A DNA stretch of 64,000 nucleotides from Companilactobacillus jidongensis (GCF_003946575.1 NZ_RHOP01000006.1:1-64000); one strand, 5' to 3'. Counted from the first letter of the stretch, positions 34,205 to 44,473 are shown. Notes: generated by a model from the letters alone, not told the origin. Program-made: numbers and translations.

Positions 34205-35241
34205 TATTCTCCATTACTCCCTTCCAAGGAACCTGTTAGCAGGTCGATTTTTGATGATACAGCCGAATCTAAAATGGAATCATTTACATTTACATCAATT
34301 TGACCGTTATTGATTCCCATCTGAACGTCAACGTATAAATCAGCTTTTGTTACAAGTCCATCATCAGCAATCTGTTTCTCCAAAGCATTCATTTTAGTCT
34401 GCGAATCAGTTAACCCAGTATTTAGTTCATCTAGCTTAGCTTTAGAAACACTAATAAAACTATCTACCTTGTCATTACCATTTTTTAAATCAGTATCAAG
34501 CTGATCTAATGCTTCTTTCATCTTTTGACGAATTTGTGCTAGATTATCGGCAATAATAGCAGCATATGAATTCAACAAATAACTTAATTGATGATCAGCT
34601 GATGTCTGCATTTCTTTGATATGGAAAAGCGCCCGTTGATACTCAGATACATAAAAGGCCATTGCTCGTGGATATGCTATATCATTAGCAATCACATTAA
34701 CTGAAAAGTCCAGTGTGGTATAAATCTTAGTTCTATCCATAGATTCAATGACAAAATGTGCATTCTTGAAGTAACCAGGACTTTGAGCAACTTCTGATTG
34801 TGGAGACCAGGTGATTCTACCAGTATTCGCTTGTACTCGATTAAATCCTTCATCGTCGTAGATTTCGGCCCCAGAAGAATCATTTCCCTCAAATCTAATT
34901 AATACATTGGACATATCTACGGGACCATCTTTAGTTAGGAAAAGAATTGGTGATTTGAACATCCCCGACTGTCCTTGGCGGATATTGATTTCTTGAAAAA
35001 TTCTCTTGTTGGTTAAAGTATCAATAACACCTTGTGGCAAATTATGGATATGCTCATCATCCGTATCCTCATGTGGGAGATAGAATGTTTTCGAACCATC
35101 AAGATAAAAAATCATTGGTTGTTCAAGTGGAATATCTGTCTTGAACGTTCTGTAATCGGAGCCAACTGGTACATGTAACTCAGGAATATTGGGTTCTTGA
35201 TTAGTATTAGCCGCTGATTGATCTGTATTAACTTCTGTCAT
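34204..35241 (-). CDS. BppU-family baseplate upper protein
   Basis: This 345-residue protein shows BppU features: a beta-rich domain (about 60-200) with RIFQEINIRQGQSG and VLIRFEGND...WSPQSEVAQSPGYFKNAHFVIES, followed by long helices (about 205-300). In lactococcal phages BppU joins receptor-binding proteins to the tail tip. The N-terminal 55 residues are Asn/Pro-rich and probably flexible. Confidence 0.75.
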   Translation of the reverse strand: MTEVNTDQSAANTNQEPNIPELHVPVGSDYRTFKTDIPLEQPMIFYLDGSKTFYLPHEDTDDEHIHNLPQGVIDTLTNKRIFQEINIRQGQSGMFKSPILFLTKDGPVDMSNVLIRFEGNDSSGAEIYDDEGFNRVQANTGRITWSPQSEVAQSPGYFKNAHFVIESMDRTKIYTTLDFSVNVIANDIAYPRAMAFYVSEYQRALFHIKEMQTSADHQLSYLLNSYAAIIADNLAQIRQKMKEALDQLDTDLKNGNDKVDSFISVSKAKLDELNTGLTDSQTKMNALEKQIADDGLVTKADLYVDVQMGINNGQIDVNVNDSILDSAVSSKIDLLTGSLEGSNGE

Positions 35242-35245
35242 TTAT

Positions 35246-35953
35246 TTATTCTCCTTTCTCGTCAATGTCATTAAGTGCCTCAACCTTGTCCTCAATATTT
35301 TGATCATGAATTGTATCATTGATGTCGATGTCTTTTTCACCTGTAAATCCCGGTGGGAAGACACTATTAGGCTGTGGTTTATAGTTAACTGCATTCGATA
35401 GATTATCTATTTGTTTCTGTAGGTTATTAATTTTTTCGTCAACATCGCTCTTAGTATAATAACGTTCATCAATTATCTGGGAGATTGATGTGGACAATTC
35501 TGCCAGTTGATCATCAGTTAATTGCTTAAAGAAATCAATGATTGCAGTTTCATTTTGCCCTTGTATAGCCTGATTCTTTAACAAAATGTTTATTACCGTT
35601 TCAATAGTATTAATGTTGTAATCACTTGCGTGAAACATACTTGGACCAATCAGCTCTTGAGTTAACGGATCTAGTCTAATTTGATTGCCATCAACTCCTT
35701 CGATATCTTGAAGTTCGGGTATTTGTAAAAGCTGTTTTAAATCTACTAATTTATAACGCTTAAAAATAGTATTTCCATTGGAATCATTGCCAACAACTTC
35801 ATACACTTGATTATTTTCTTGATCAATATATGTAGATCCGGTATCTTTAGTCGGATCTATTTGGTTATCCGACAATTTTCCATATTCCATTAACTGCATA
35901 TTTTGGTTAATATCAGGAGAATAGAATTTTTGTGTACCATCATATCCTTGCAT
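35246..35953 (-). CDS. Baseplate protein of unknown function
   Basis: This 235-residue acidic protein lies between Tal and BppU. It has an N-terminal beta-type region with TGSTYIDQENNQVYEVVG, a helical middle and a coiled-coil-like DERYYTKSDVDEKINNLQKQ stretch (about 165-190). YYTKSDVD is a common trimerisation element of phage fibres. A Pro-rich hinge follows. It may be a trimeric baseplate component. Confidence 0.6.
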   Translation of the reverse strand: MQGYDGTQKFYSPDINQNMQLMEYGKLSDNQIDPTKDTGSTYIDQENNQVYEVVGNDSNGNTIFKRYKLVDLKQLLQIPELQDIEGVDGNQIRLDPLTQELIGPSMFHASDYNINTIETVINILLKNQAIQGQNETAIIDFFKQLTDDQLAELSTSISQIIDERYYTKSDVDEKINNLQKQIDNLSNAVNYKPQPNSVFPPGFTGEKDIDINDTIHDQNIEDKVEALNDIDEKGE

Positions 35954-38253
35954 TACTTTTTCTCCTTATCGTTATTTTGTGACGCTTGTAAACCAGTAAT
36001 TTTTGACGATAACCGGTTTACTTTTTTATTTAATAAGTCATTATTTCGCTTCAGTAACTTTATATTATCTGATGTTTCGAAGTTGATATTCTTTTTTGAT
36101 AGTTTTGAATTATCAAGGCTTATTGTCATAGGTGTATCTTTCATCAATGGATTGCCACTGATACCGTTTAAAGTAATCATGGTCTTAATTCCAAGTGGCC
36201 CGGCATCTAAGTAACTTGTGTCACCAATATTCATGGAATCATCTTGATAACTCAAGTTAACCGTTAACTCAACTACTGGCTCAGTTTGTAGAACAGAATC
36301 AGCATACTGCTTCATCTGTTCAGGAGTTTTGATTTGGTCGTTAGTAATATCATCACCAATTTTCAAACCGTATTCAGAGCGTGACTGTGCATTGTAATAA
36401 AAAAACGGCTTAAACACATAATCTGTGTCATCTGCCGTTGTTCCATCCTCTTGGCCTTGTGTGTCACTAGGTTCTACATCATATTGACCACTAAAATCAA
36501 AATTGCTTTGATCTACCCATTCATTAACACCAACACGATAGTAAGACTTTCCATTTGCTCCATCAGACACCGAGCCATTAATTTGCCAAGCCGTACCATT
36601 CGGCAACACATCATTTAAAATAGTTTGAGGCGTCCAAGGTGAATCATATATCTTAGCTCCAGCTGAGGCATTAGTAACATCTGTTGGTGAAACATCGGTA
36701 GCGCCACTAAAGTCTAGTGCGGATTGATCAATCCAGCCTAAATCAATTTGGTACCATGATTTGGATTGAGCACCATCAGAAACTGAGGCTTTGACTTTGT
36801 ATTGAGTACCAGCTGTCAATTGGCTGCCGGTCTTAACTTGTGGCGTAAATGGTGAATCATAGATATCAGCCATGGCTGCATCTTTATTATCTTTGGAACT
36901 ATCATCACTGCTGCTATCTTTATTATCAGCTTTAAAAGTACCTTGACCACTAACTACTGTAATCACATGATTTTCTGGTTTAACATCACCGTCTTTATCA
37001 AAGGTGACATACTTTTCAGCAACCCATTGATCTGTGGCAACTAAATAGTAAGTTACATCGTTAACCGTCTTCTTATTCGTAGTTAGGTATGTGTTTCCAT
37101 TTGGTAAATGACCAACAACCGTAGTCATATCAGCTCCTACCACCGGTGCTCCGCCATCTTCCATAGTTGAAACCGTCAAAGTGGCATTACCAATTGATGA
37201 ACTGGCTCCATTGTCCTTGTCAGAACCATCAGAACTAGAATCCCCATCAATTTTAATATGTCCTTTACCCCAAACTAGATCAATTACATGGTTCTCCGGC
37301 TTTACATCTCCGGGTCTATCAAACGGTAGGTACTCAGAGCTAACCCAGCCGTTGGTTTCGACCTCATACCAAGTAGTTCCATCTATTGAAACTTGTTGGC
37401 CAATTTTCCAAACTGACCCATCAGGTAGAACTTGACCAGTTTTAATTTTCTTAGTTGGAGAACTATAAACCGGTGCGCCATTCATAGAGACAATAGTACC
37501 TCTAGTTTTTGGTCCTGTTGGGCTAGCCGTCATTGAGATACCAGCGGAATCAACGATAGCAACAGCACCATCAGTTTGGCTATGTTCATTATCCTTAGAA
37601 GCTCCATACAGCATAGCCCCATTTTTTAATGATGTCATATCAATAGATAGCTCAATATCGTTAGTATTGTGCGACCATCTAAACGACTTATTTGTTTGAC
37701 GCTTATATGAATCTGAATCATAGATTTTAACTACATTATTATCAGGAATCCATTTTGCTCCAAAGCTGTCAACGGCTTTTTGTATAGCATCTAAACCTGA
37801 ACAATTTCCCCAATCAGTTATATCAACCGTGGGAAAATTACCAATTAGTTGGTAGCTATAGCCCTCTGAATTATAGTCAGAATCAAATACAAATTTTAAT
37901 GCTTGATCAAGCGTGTAGGATTGACTACCAGAGTTAACTTTGAACTGTTTAAAATCTTGCATTCCAAAAATAATATGTGTTGCTGTCACATCTTTAGTAA
38001 CAAAACCATCTACTATCTTGCCAACAACTTGCATAATTACATATTGTTGACCGTCAAAAACAACAATCGAATTTTTTTGGATTAAATCAAAAGAAATCTT
38101 ATCATAATCATTCTGAAACGCTGTGAATGTTAATGAAAAGGTTTCTGAAATTTGCTTGTCGATATTAAATGTTCCAATATCTAAGCAGGTCAGCCACTCT
38201 TCATTCTGGCCGTCAGCTGATCTGATAAATAGCTTATGTCCTTTATAATCCAT
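35953..38253 (-). CDS. Tail-associated hub protein (Tal, prophage endopeptidase tail family) with four wall-binding-type modules
   Basis: This 766-residue protein is split: residues about 1-245 and 610-766 form the gp27-like tail hub (Prophage_tail family), and the middle carries four SLAP/SH3-like modules (about 250-315, 345-430, 462-525 and 530-600). Modules 1 and 2 each end in a DVKPENHVI linker. Modules 3 and 4 share YDSP-TPQ and SVSDGA-KS-YR/Q patterns. Acidic Asp/Ser linkers (SSSDGSDKD, SSSDDSSKDN) separate them. The C-terminus is a Lys/Asn-rich coiled coil. It probably closes the tail tube and contacts the cell wall. The Dit gene lies two bases upstream. Confidence 0.82.
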   Translation of the reverse strand: MDYKGHKLFIRSADGQNEEWLTCLDIGTFNIDKQISETFSLTFTAFQNDYDKISFDLIQKNSIVVFDGQQYVIMQVVGKIVDGFVTKDVTATHIIFGMQDFKQFKVNSGSQSYTLDQALKFVFDSDYNSEGYSYQLIGNFPTVDITDWGNCSGLDAIQKAVDSFGAKWIPDNNVVKIYDSDSYKRQTNKSFRWSHNTNDIELSIDMTSLKNGAMLYGASKDNEHSQTDGAVAIVDSAGISMTASPTGPKTRGTIVSMNGAPVYSSPTKKIKTGQVLPDGSVWKIGQQVSIDGTTWYEVETNGWVSSEYLPFDRPGDVKPENHVIDLVWGKGHIKIDGDSSSDGSDKDNGASSSIGNATLTVSTMEDGGAPVVGADMTTVVGHLPNGNTYLTTNKKTVNDVTYYLVATDQWVAEKYVTFDKDGDVKPENHVITVVSGQGTFKADNKDSSSDDSSKDNKDAAMADIYDSPFTPQVKTGSQLTAGTQYKVKASVSDGAQSKSWYQIDLGWIDQSALDFSGATDVSPTDVTNASAGAKIYDSPWTPQTILNDVLPNGTAWQINGSVSDGANGKSYYRVGVNEWVDQSNFDFSGQYDVEPSDTQGQEDGTTADDTDYVFKPFFYYNAQSRSEYGLKIGDDITNDQIKTPEQMKQYADSVLQTEPVVELTVNLSYQDDSMNIGDTSYLDAGPLGIKTMITLNGISGNPLMKDTPMTISLDNSKLSKKNINFETSDNIKLLKRNNDLLNKKVNRLSSKITGLQASQNNDKEKK

Positions 38254-38255
38254 AA

Positions 38256-39182
38256 TTAGAAATAAATGAAATAAAATTCAAAGGAAACATCTGAATTTGA
38301 TAGACCAGAAATCTCAAAATCATTGTTTCCTTTTGCTAGTGTAATTGTTCCGTGATCACTATTGATTCCATCCGGATTACCATTGATATATGGATCAACA
38401 CCGTCCAATATCAGTTCATCAGTCGGTATTAAAACACGATTATAGGTAAATGATTCGCCAGTAGTCTTATTAATTAGGGTTGGCGAGCCAGAGCCTATGA
38501 TGTGAATTTTTAAGACATGATGTTGTACCAAGGGATCAATAGCAACAGAACTAGGATTATAAATAGAAAACTCCTCTTCTTTGGATTCATAAGAAATATC
38601 TTTATTAGGTATTCCCATTCCATAAGAAAAGAAGTTTTTTTCTTTATCAAAGATTTCTAACGACGTGCCTACACTCTCACGCATACCTGTATAGTTGTTG
38701 AACGTGATGACAAAAGTACCTTGTTTCTCATTGAAATAGGTTGGTGCAATAGGTTTAGTAACCACACGATATTTAAATGTTGGTTCATCACCAAAAACAA
38801 TCCAGAATCCATTTCTACTCATGAAGAAGTTCTGTAATTCAGCAAGTAGCATAGAAAACTCTGGTTTATTATCTCCGTCAATCATCCATATTGTTGTGAT
38901 ATCACGTGAATCGAATGATCCAGAAGTTCTATTTTGACCGTCACGTGTATTCATCTTTTGCCAGTTATCTACCGGATTGGTGATAGCTGGGTCCCAATCA
39001 TACATGTGAACGCCAAACAAATTTTCATCATCATAATATGATTCCCAATTAACCCCATCAAAACTTATTGCTACCTCAATTGGATCTAGTGGCAGTCTTG
39101 AAGGATTGTCATGGCCGTTCGAAAATCTATAAGCATGAGGTTTAGGATTGGTCATTTCATCTTTAAATACCTGATTTGTCAT
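38256..39182 (-). CDS. Distal tail protein (Dit, Sipho_tail family)
   Basis: This 308-residue protein has the Dit layout: an N-terminal belt domain (about 1-160, with DSRDITTIWMIDGD and FWIVFGDEP) and a C-terminal galectin-like domain carrying HHVLKIHIIGSGSPTLINKTTGESF. It forms the hexameric platform between tail tube and hub. Its start overlaps the tape measure stop. Confidence 0.88.
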   Translation of the reverse strand: MTNQVFKDEMTNPKPHAYRFSNGHDNPSRLPLDPIEVAISFDGVNWESYYDDENLFGVHMYDWDPAITNPVDNWQKMNTRDGQNRTSGSFDSRDITTIWMIDGDNKPEFSMLLAELQNFFMSRNGFWIVFGDEPTFKYRVVTKPIAPTYFNEKQGTFVITFNNYTGMRESVGTSLEIFDKEKNFFSYGMGIPNKDISYESKEEEFSIYNPSSVAIDPLVQHHVLKIHIIGSGSPTLINKTTGESFTYNRVLIPTDELILDGVDPYINGNPDGINSDHGTITLAKGNNDFEISGLSNSDVSFEFYFIYF

Positions 39183-42100
39183 TATTGTCTATCACCTCGC
39201 TGGTATGCATAGATATCTGTATTACGTCTGTTTTGCTGATTTAAATTGCTGCTGGTTCTAGCAATGTTAATTTCAGGAGCAAAGTTCTTACCTTCGATAG
39301 AGCCTAACAGATTAATGACAATATCTAGTTTTTGACCAAGGTCAGCGCTGATATTGCTTGTTAAATTTGAAGCTCTAAGTTCTGGGTGATAATCTGCCAT
39401 CTTAGCCATCAAGTTAGACATGAGCGGTATAGCTGATGGACGTGCTGGATTGATAACCATTTCAGGTTGTCCAGGAACTTCGCCAGCAATACTCAACCCA
39501 TTTGTCCAACCGCCATTAGCCAAAAAGTTAATTTGTTCGCCAGTACCGATACGATCCCAAGCACCTGAATGCATATAGGCATTGGCAGTAGCCATAATCT
39601 GATCTTCACCACTCAAAATATTGGTGTGACCGGGCACGGCGTATGCCATAAATGTTTGTGGAATAAATTGAAGTAATCCCATAGCAGGATTACCAGCAAG
39701 TGAATTTTTATCTGAAACGGTTTGTCTGATAGCTGGGTTACCACCAGATTCACGAGCAATTTCACGAACGAAAGCAGCAGCTTCCCAATCAATGCCTTTA
39801 GGTGGATTAGCACCCATTTGTTCCAATATTTTCTTAACAATTGGTAGCCAAGCTTGTGCAGCCTTAGGCTCTCCAGCAACGGATTGAGCTTCTAGCTCTT
39901 TATCCTTTAGCTTACCTAAAACATTTTTAAACCAATCTATTGATTGTTTAACAACGTAATGACCGGCTGGAGGAGCGAACACATTACCGAATTTAGTTGA
40001 CTGAGTAATTTTAGACGTGGCTTTATCCCAAACAGATGTTAGATTTCCTAACGGATCTTTTAAGAAAGAAGTAATACCTTCAAGCTTATCCTTGACCCAT
40101 TTGCCCATGTCACTTAGTTCACCCTTAATCCAACCACCAACACCATTTGCATAATGTGGAACTGAACTAGGTGCGAATCTTCTGGCTGTTTCAGCAGCAG
40201 GCACAACAGTAGCACCCGGCTTTAGATCAACCATGACATTGCGCATTTTAGGAATGATTCTCCAAGGCTCACCAGGGTTCTTAAATGCTTCCTCAAATAC
40301 TGAACCTTTTTGATCATTAATTAATGCTGGACCACCGGGGTGGTAACCAACACCACTGGCATACTTGATAGGTGCAATTGATTGAGCTTTTCCACCAAAG
40401 AAATGGATAACGGTATTGATTCCGCCAATACCACCGTTAATCGCACCAACAACACCCTTCATGGCATCGTGAGCTAGATCTTTAAATGTTCCAAAAATAT
40501 CCTTAAATAATTTCTGAACACCTTTCCAAAAGCTTTCCCAACCTGATTTAAAGCTAGATTTAAAACCACTCCACCAAGTATTTATACCTGTAGTAAAGTC
40601 ATCATAGGCCGTATGCATTCCTTTCCATCTGTCGTGCATATCGGTCTTTCTGTCTTTCCAGCCTTGATTCCAGTCTTTACCAAACGAAGTTGAAAATCCA
40701 GACCACCATTTACCTATTCCGGTGGTGAAATCATCGTAAGCGCTGTGCATGTTTTTCCAATTGTCATGCATATCAGTCTTTCTATCTTTCCAAGATTTGT
40801 CCCACTTCTTGCCAAAATCCTTAGAAAATCCAGACCACCATTTACTAATATTTTTATCCCAGCTAGTTGTAGTTTTCTGAGTGTCTTTCCAAAAGCTATC
40901 CCATGACTTACCGAATTTTGATTTTTTAAGCGATTTAGACATATCGTCCAATGAATTACTGAATTTCTTAGCAAATCCTTTCTTGCCGCTAAATACGTTT
41001 CCAAGTTCATCAGACCATTTTTTCATGGCCTTCTTTGTCCCTTTATCCTTCTTGAACCATTTAGATACGCCCTCAAAGGTTCCGGTAATATTAGCTAATA
41101 AGCCTTTTTTACCCTTAGTTGAATTTTTAACCGAGCTCTCAAGACCTGTCATCCATTTGTCAAAACCTTTTTTGGTTGACTTATCCTTTAATAACCAATC
41201 ACCGACGCCTTTAAAGATACCTGTTAGATTATTTCCAAGACCCTTTTTACCTTTTGTAGATGTTTTGACTGATGCTTCTAGTCCTGTCATCCACTTAGTA
41301 ACGTTTTTGCCGGTCTTAGTATCCTTCAAGAACCAAGCCGTTGCGCCAGCGAAAGGATTAACTAACGAGGCAGTAATTTCGGTCTTATGTTTCTTTACCC
41401 AATCAGTTGCAGTATTAAATCCAGACTGAATGTTTTTGCCAATCTTTCCGGTTTCTTTGCCAATTGCTTGCTCCCAGCCAAGTTTACCAGTGAAAAGCTT
41501 CTTAGCTCCATCAATTCCTGTTTTGACGCCTTTCACGATATTACCACCGAGCTTATTCATAGCATCTCTAAATGGCTTGATATGTTTATATGCTTCATAG
41601 AAAGCAACACCTAACGCAACCACGGCAAGTGCTATATCAACATAAGGGTTCATTAAGGCCGTCTTACCTAAAGTCATCATGGTAGTACCAAAGGTCTTTA
41701 ACGCACCAATTGTTTTAACTCCAAATGCTACAGCTAAATTCTTACCGGATAAAGCCAAATCTTTAACTGTTCCAATAAATGCTTTAATTTTAGTCTTGGA
41801 ATCATTAATACCCGTAACGCCAAACCTAAATACCTTCTTTTGGTTATCTCCATCGCCAATGATTTTAGTTAAAAGACCGCCTTTTGTTCTATCTGCAAGA
41901 CCTGCAACTCTTAGCAATGGTTCAAATGCTGATTCAGACATTTTGAATGCTTTGAATCCAACAAATGCAGTGGCAAGTGTCTTGATTGCTGTTTTATGTT
42001 TGGCTACGCCATCAAGCAATTTAGCAAGTGTTTTTAATGGATCTGCATCATCTTTTGAGTTTTTACCAATTAATCCGAATGCCTTACCTAAATCGTTAAA

Positions 42101-43591
42101 CATCGTAACCGTCGTATCCCAAACACCTTTGACAAAAATTCCTACTATGGTACCTAAATCTTTAGTGATATCGGAGATTGTTCCTCTGTTTTGAGAAAGG
42201 TATTTGATAATGACAGCCACATGTTGAGACAGCTTAGCCAATCCTTTTCCGGCGTCGGTTAGTAATCCTTGAAAGGCCTTTGAATTTAACTCATCAGCTA
42301 TATCAGATAGACCGGTAGTCTTTTCATCAACCAATGGTTTCATTAATGTCCCTTGTGCAGATATCCAACCAGATTTAATACGTGCAATTGCTCCTTCGCC
42401 AGTCTTGCCGAACTTATCAAAAGTATCTGATGAATGTGCGGCAACTTGAGTCATAGCATCTTCAAATTTTTGCGATGTAATATCACCATTTGAAATAGCT
42501 TTAGTCAATTGATCTTGGGTCATGTTCAAAGCTTTTGCTAATTCACGTGGCAATGCCGGCACTGCTTTAGACATTCGTGTATAAGCCATAGTTGAAAGCT
42601 TACCTGATGATTCAACTTTTGCATAAGAAGAAGCCAAACCATTTGCAGCATCTTCACCTTTACCAGATTCAATTGCCAATGCTGAAAAGGCTCTAGTCAG
42701 GTTTTGAGTGGTAGTAAAACTACCAGAAAATCCATAAATTTTCTTTTGCAAGTCATTGATTGCACCAGCAGAAAAACCAGTGGCACTTCTTAATTCGGCC
42801 ATAGAGCCAACCATAGCTTTAGTTTGACCAGCGTTAAGCCCCATGCCTTCCCAGACACGATTAATTTGTTCGCCAGCTTCTACTACCTGTATACCACTTT
42901 TAGCAGCAGAAATAAGACCACCGGACATTGCTTGCAAGCCGTTCAAGACAGCACCACCAATTAATGAACCACCGATAATTGATTTAAATCGACTAGTTTT
43001 TTCCTTAGCAGCATCCATCCGATCACTAAATCGTTCAAGACTTGTATTAGCACTAGAGGTATCTGCCGTAACTTTTGTATTGATGTGATTTGGAATATCC
43101 TTGGTTACATGAATAAAATCTTCAACTGCGTGAGTATTAGCTACCGCATCTAACTTAGTCCTAGCTTCTTTAGGAACTTTTTTGAACATATCATCAAAGT
43201 TCTTAAATCCCTCTTGCTTAGCAATGGCCTTTAATTGGGCTTGCTGACTTTTAGGGAGTTTCCCTAAATCAGACTTGAATACTTCAAATCCACCATTTTC
43301 AACGTTTGCCTTTAACTTTGTATATTGATCCTTAGGCAATGCTTTCATATAGCTGTCAAACGTATCAAAGCCGTTCTTTTCAGCCATAGCATTCAACTTA
43401 GTTTGAACATCTTTAGGCAAGCCCTGAAGTTTTTGGCTAAATGTAACGATTTTCTGCTCATCAGCAGTAACATCAAGTTTTACGTTCTTATCCTTGATGT
43501 TATCCATTGCTTGTTTAACTCTCTGAGCAGTCGGAGTTAACTGATCTTTACCAAGAAAATTAATAACTTTATTTACTACGATATCTGACAT
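39182..43591 (-). CDS. Tape measure protein with lytic transglycosylase domain
   Basis: This 1469-residue protein sets tail length and passes into the cell during infection. The first 180 residues contain about five repeats of a unit of roughly 33 residues (GF--F------LPK----KL-A-A). A phage tape-measure core follows (about 200-420), then hydrophobic helices (about 640-680), repeated Trp-rich units (TKGKKGLL, KWWSGFS, DRKTDMHD), and a lytic transglycosylase-like domain near 1250-1370 with the catalytic glutamate in REIARESGGNPA and LLQFIPQTF. The last domain should open peptidoglycan during DNA entry. Confidence 0.9.
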   Translation of the reverse strand: MSDIVVNKVINFLGKDQLTPTAQRVKQAMDNIKDKNVKLDVTADEQKIVTFSQKLQGLPKDVQTKLNAMAEKNGFDTFDSYMKALPKDQYTKLKANVENGGFEVFKSDLGKLPKSQQAQLKAIAKQEGFKNFDDMFKKVPKEARTKLDAVANTHAVEDFIHVTKDIPNHINTKVTADTSSANTSLERFSDRMDAAKEKTSRFKSIIGGSLIGGAVLNGLQAMSGGLISAAKSGIQVVEAGEQINRVWEGMGLNAGQTKAMVGSMAELRSATGFSAGAINDLQKKIYGFSGSFTTTQNLTRAFSALAIESGKGEDAANGLASSYAKVESSGKLSTMAYTRMSKAVPALPRELAKALNMTQDQLTKAISNGDITSQKFEDAMTQVAAHSSDTFDKFGKTGEGAIARIKSGWISAQGTLMKPLVDEKTTGLSDIADELNSKAFQGLLTDAGKGLAKLSQHVAVIIKYLSQNRGTISDITKDLGTIVGIFVKGVWDTTVTMFNDLGKAFGLIGKNSKDDADPLKTLAKLLDGVAKHKTAIKTLATAFVGFKAFKMSESAFEPLLRVAGLADRTKGGLLTKIIGDGDNQKKVFRFGVTGINDSKTKIKAFIGTVKDLALSGKNLAVAFGVKTIGALKTFGTTMMTLGKTALMNPYVDIALAVVALGVAFYEAYKHIKPFRDAMNKLGGNIVKGVKTGIDGAKKLFTGKLGWEQAIGKETGKIGKNIQSGFNTATDWVKKHKTEITASLVNPFAGATAWFLKDTKTGKNVTKWMTGLEASVKTSTKGKKGLGNNLTGIFKGVGDWLLKDKSTKKGFDKWMTGLESSVKNSTKGKKGLLANITGTFEGVSKWFKKDKGTKKAMKKWSDELGNVFSGKKGFAKKFSNSLDDMSKSLKKSKFGKSWDSFWKDTQKTTTSWDKNISKWWSGFSKDFGKKWDKSWKDRKTDMHDNWKNMHSAYDDFTTGIGKWWSGFSTSFGKDWNQGWKDRKTDMHDRWKGMHTAYDDFTTGINTWWSGFKSSFKSGWESFWKGVQKLFKDIFGTFKDLAHDAMKGVVGAINGGIGGINTVIHFFGGKAQSIAPIKYASGVGYHPGGPALINDQKGSVFEEAFKNPGEPWRIIPKMRNVMVDLKPGATVVPAAETARRFAPSSVPHYANGVGGWIKGELSDMGKWVKDKLEGITSFLKDPLGNLTSVWDKATSKITQSTKFGNVFAPPAGHYVVKQSIDWFKNVLGKLKDKELEAQSVAGEPKAAQAWLPIVKKILEQMGANPPKGIDWEAAAFVREIARESGGNPAIRQTVSDKNSLAGNPAMGLLQFIPQTFMAYAVPGHTNILSGEDQIMATANAYMHSGAWDRIGTGEQINFLANGGWTNGLSIAGEVPGQPEMVINPARPSAIPLMSNLMAKMADYHPELRASNLTSNISADLGQKLDIVINLLGSIEGKNFAPEINIARTSSNLNQQNRRNTDIYAYQRGDRQ

Positions 43592-44095
43592 CTATTCTCG
43601 CCCCCTTTCCATGACCAGATCATGAAACGCTTTTGCACTGATTTGTTTTCTTTGAATGTTGTCCGACTCCTTGCCAAAATTGGTAGCAAAATCTTTAACC
43701 TCAAAAAGTGAAGATTCAATTGATCGATTTTGTGTTTCAATATCTTCAATCAGGCCTACTGGTCTTACCATCGAGGATTTAAGACGTTCATTCTCAAGAT
43801 CGTCATATTGAGCAAGCAACGCTCCACGACACAAATCATTAAATTCAAAGGGAGTTAACTTCCAAAAATCATCAATATTAGTAATACCGATAATTCTTCT
43901 AGCTCTACTTATCTGTTCATCCAAATCAAACTGATTTACTTGCTCGCTTCTTCGATTCTCTCGTTTGCTTCCTTCATGTTTTCTTCGAGTTGATCGATTT
44001 GAATTTGAGTCATTTCTTTTTCTTCGGCTTTTACCGATTTCAATTCCAAACTCTTCTTCATACCTTTGATCAAACGATCTCCGTATCTCATCCAC
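43592..44095 (-). CDS. Downstream part of a tail assembly chaperone (gpT-like), probably made by -1 frameshift
   Basis: This 167-codon frame is in the -1 frame relative to the preceding chaperone gene and overlaps its last 160 bases. It carries the typical gpT element DDFWKLTPFEFNDLCRGALLAQYDD. Its only early start (GTG at 44095) has no ribosome binding site, so independent translation is unlikely. As in lambda gpG/gpGT and many Gram-positive siphophages, ribosomes probably slip back one base in the overlap to make a longer fusion. A run of five A residues in GAA-AAA-GAA (about 44015-44023) is a candidate slip site. Confidence 0.75.
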   Translation of the reverse strand: MDEIRRSFDQRYEEEFGIEIGKSRRKRNDSNSNRSTRRKHEGSKRENRRSEQVNQFDLDEQISRARRIIGITNIDDFWKLTPFEFNDLCRGALLAQYDDLENERLKSSMVRPVGLIEDIETQNRSIESSLFEVKDFATNFGKESDNIQRKQISAKAFHDLVMERGRE

Positions 44096-44403
44096 TCGCT
44101 TATTTTCGCTTTTAAAAAACCTGCGTTAATTAGTCCCTTAATAATTTCATTAGTAACTTCGTGGATATCGTCAAATCGACCATCTTTACTTAATTGATCA
44201 ACCAACTCATCTTCTTTAAGCAAATTTCCAGCCACAGCTTTAAAGAAAGTAATCACTGAATCTACATTGTCAGCAAATAAACCATCTAAAAATGAATTAA
44301 ATTTGTCAGTACGTTTATCCTTGTCTTCACCAGCAATATTTTTGTATAAAAGATAATTAAAAGTAGGTGTGATCATTCCTTTTTTTGTCTCTAAAGTTAG
44401 CAT
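43936..44403 (-). CDS. Tail assembly chaperone (gpG-like)
   Basis: This protein of about 155 residues lies between the major tail protein and the tape measure gene, the standard place for gpG. It is helical and acidic, with a charged C-terminus (EEKEMTQIQIDQLEEN). The ATG at 44403 is chosen because AGGAG lies eight bases upstream; the frame is open 12 codons further. It probably coats the tape measure protein during tail assembly. Confidence 0.78.
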   Translation of the reverse strand: MLTLETKKGMITPTFNYLLYKNIAGEDKDKRTDKFNSFLDGLFADNVDSVITFFKAVAGNLLKEDELVDQLSKDGRFDDIHEVTNEIIKGLINAGFLKAKISEWMRYGDRLIKGMKKSLELKSVKAEEKEMTQIQIDQLEENMKEANERIEEASK

Positions 44404-44473
44404 TTCAATTTCTCCTAATAATTTGATTCCGTCCACCACCGCTCAAGTATGTGAGTATGCACTTGATTAGATA

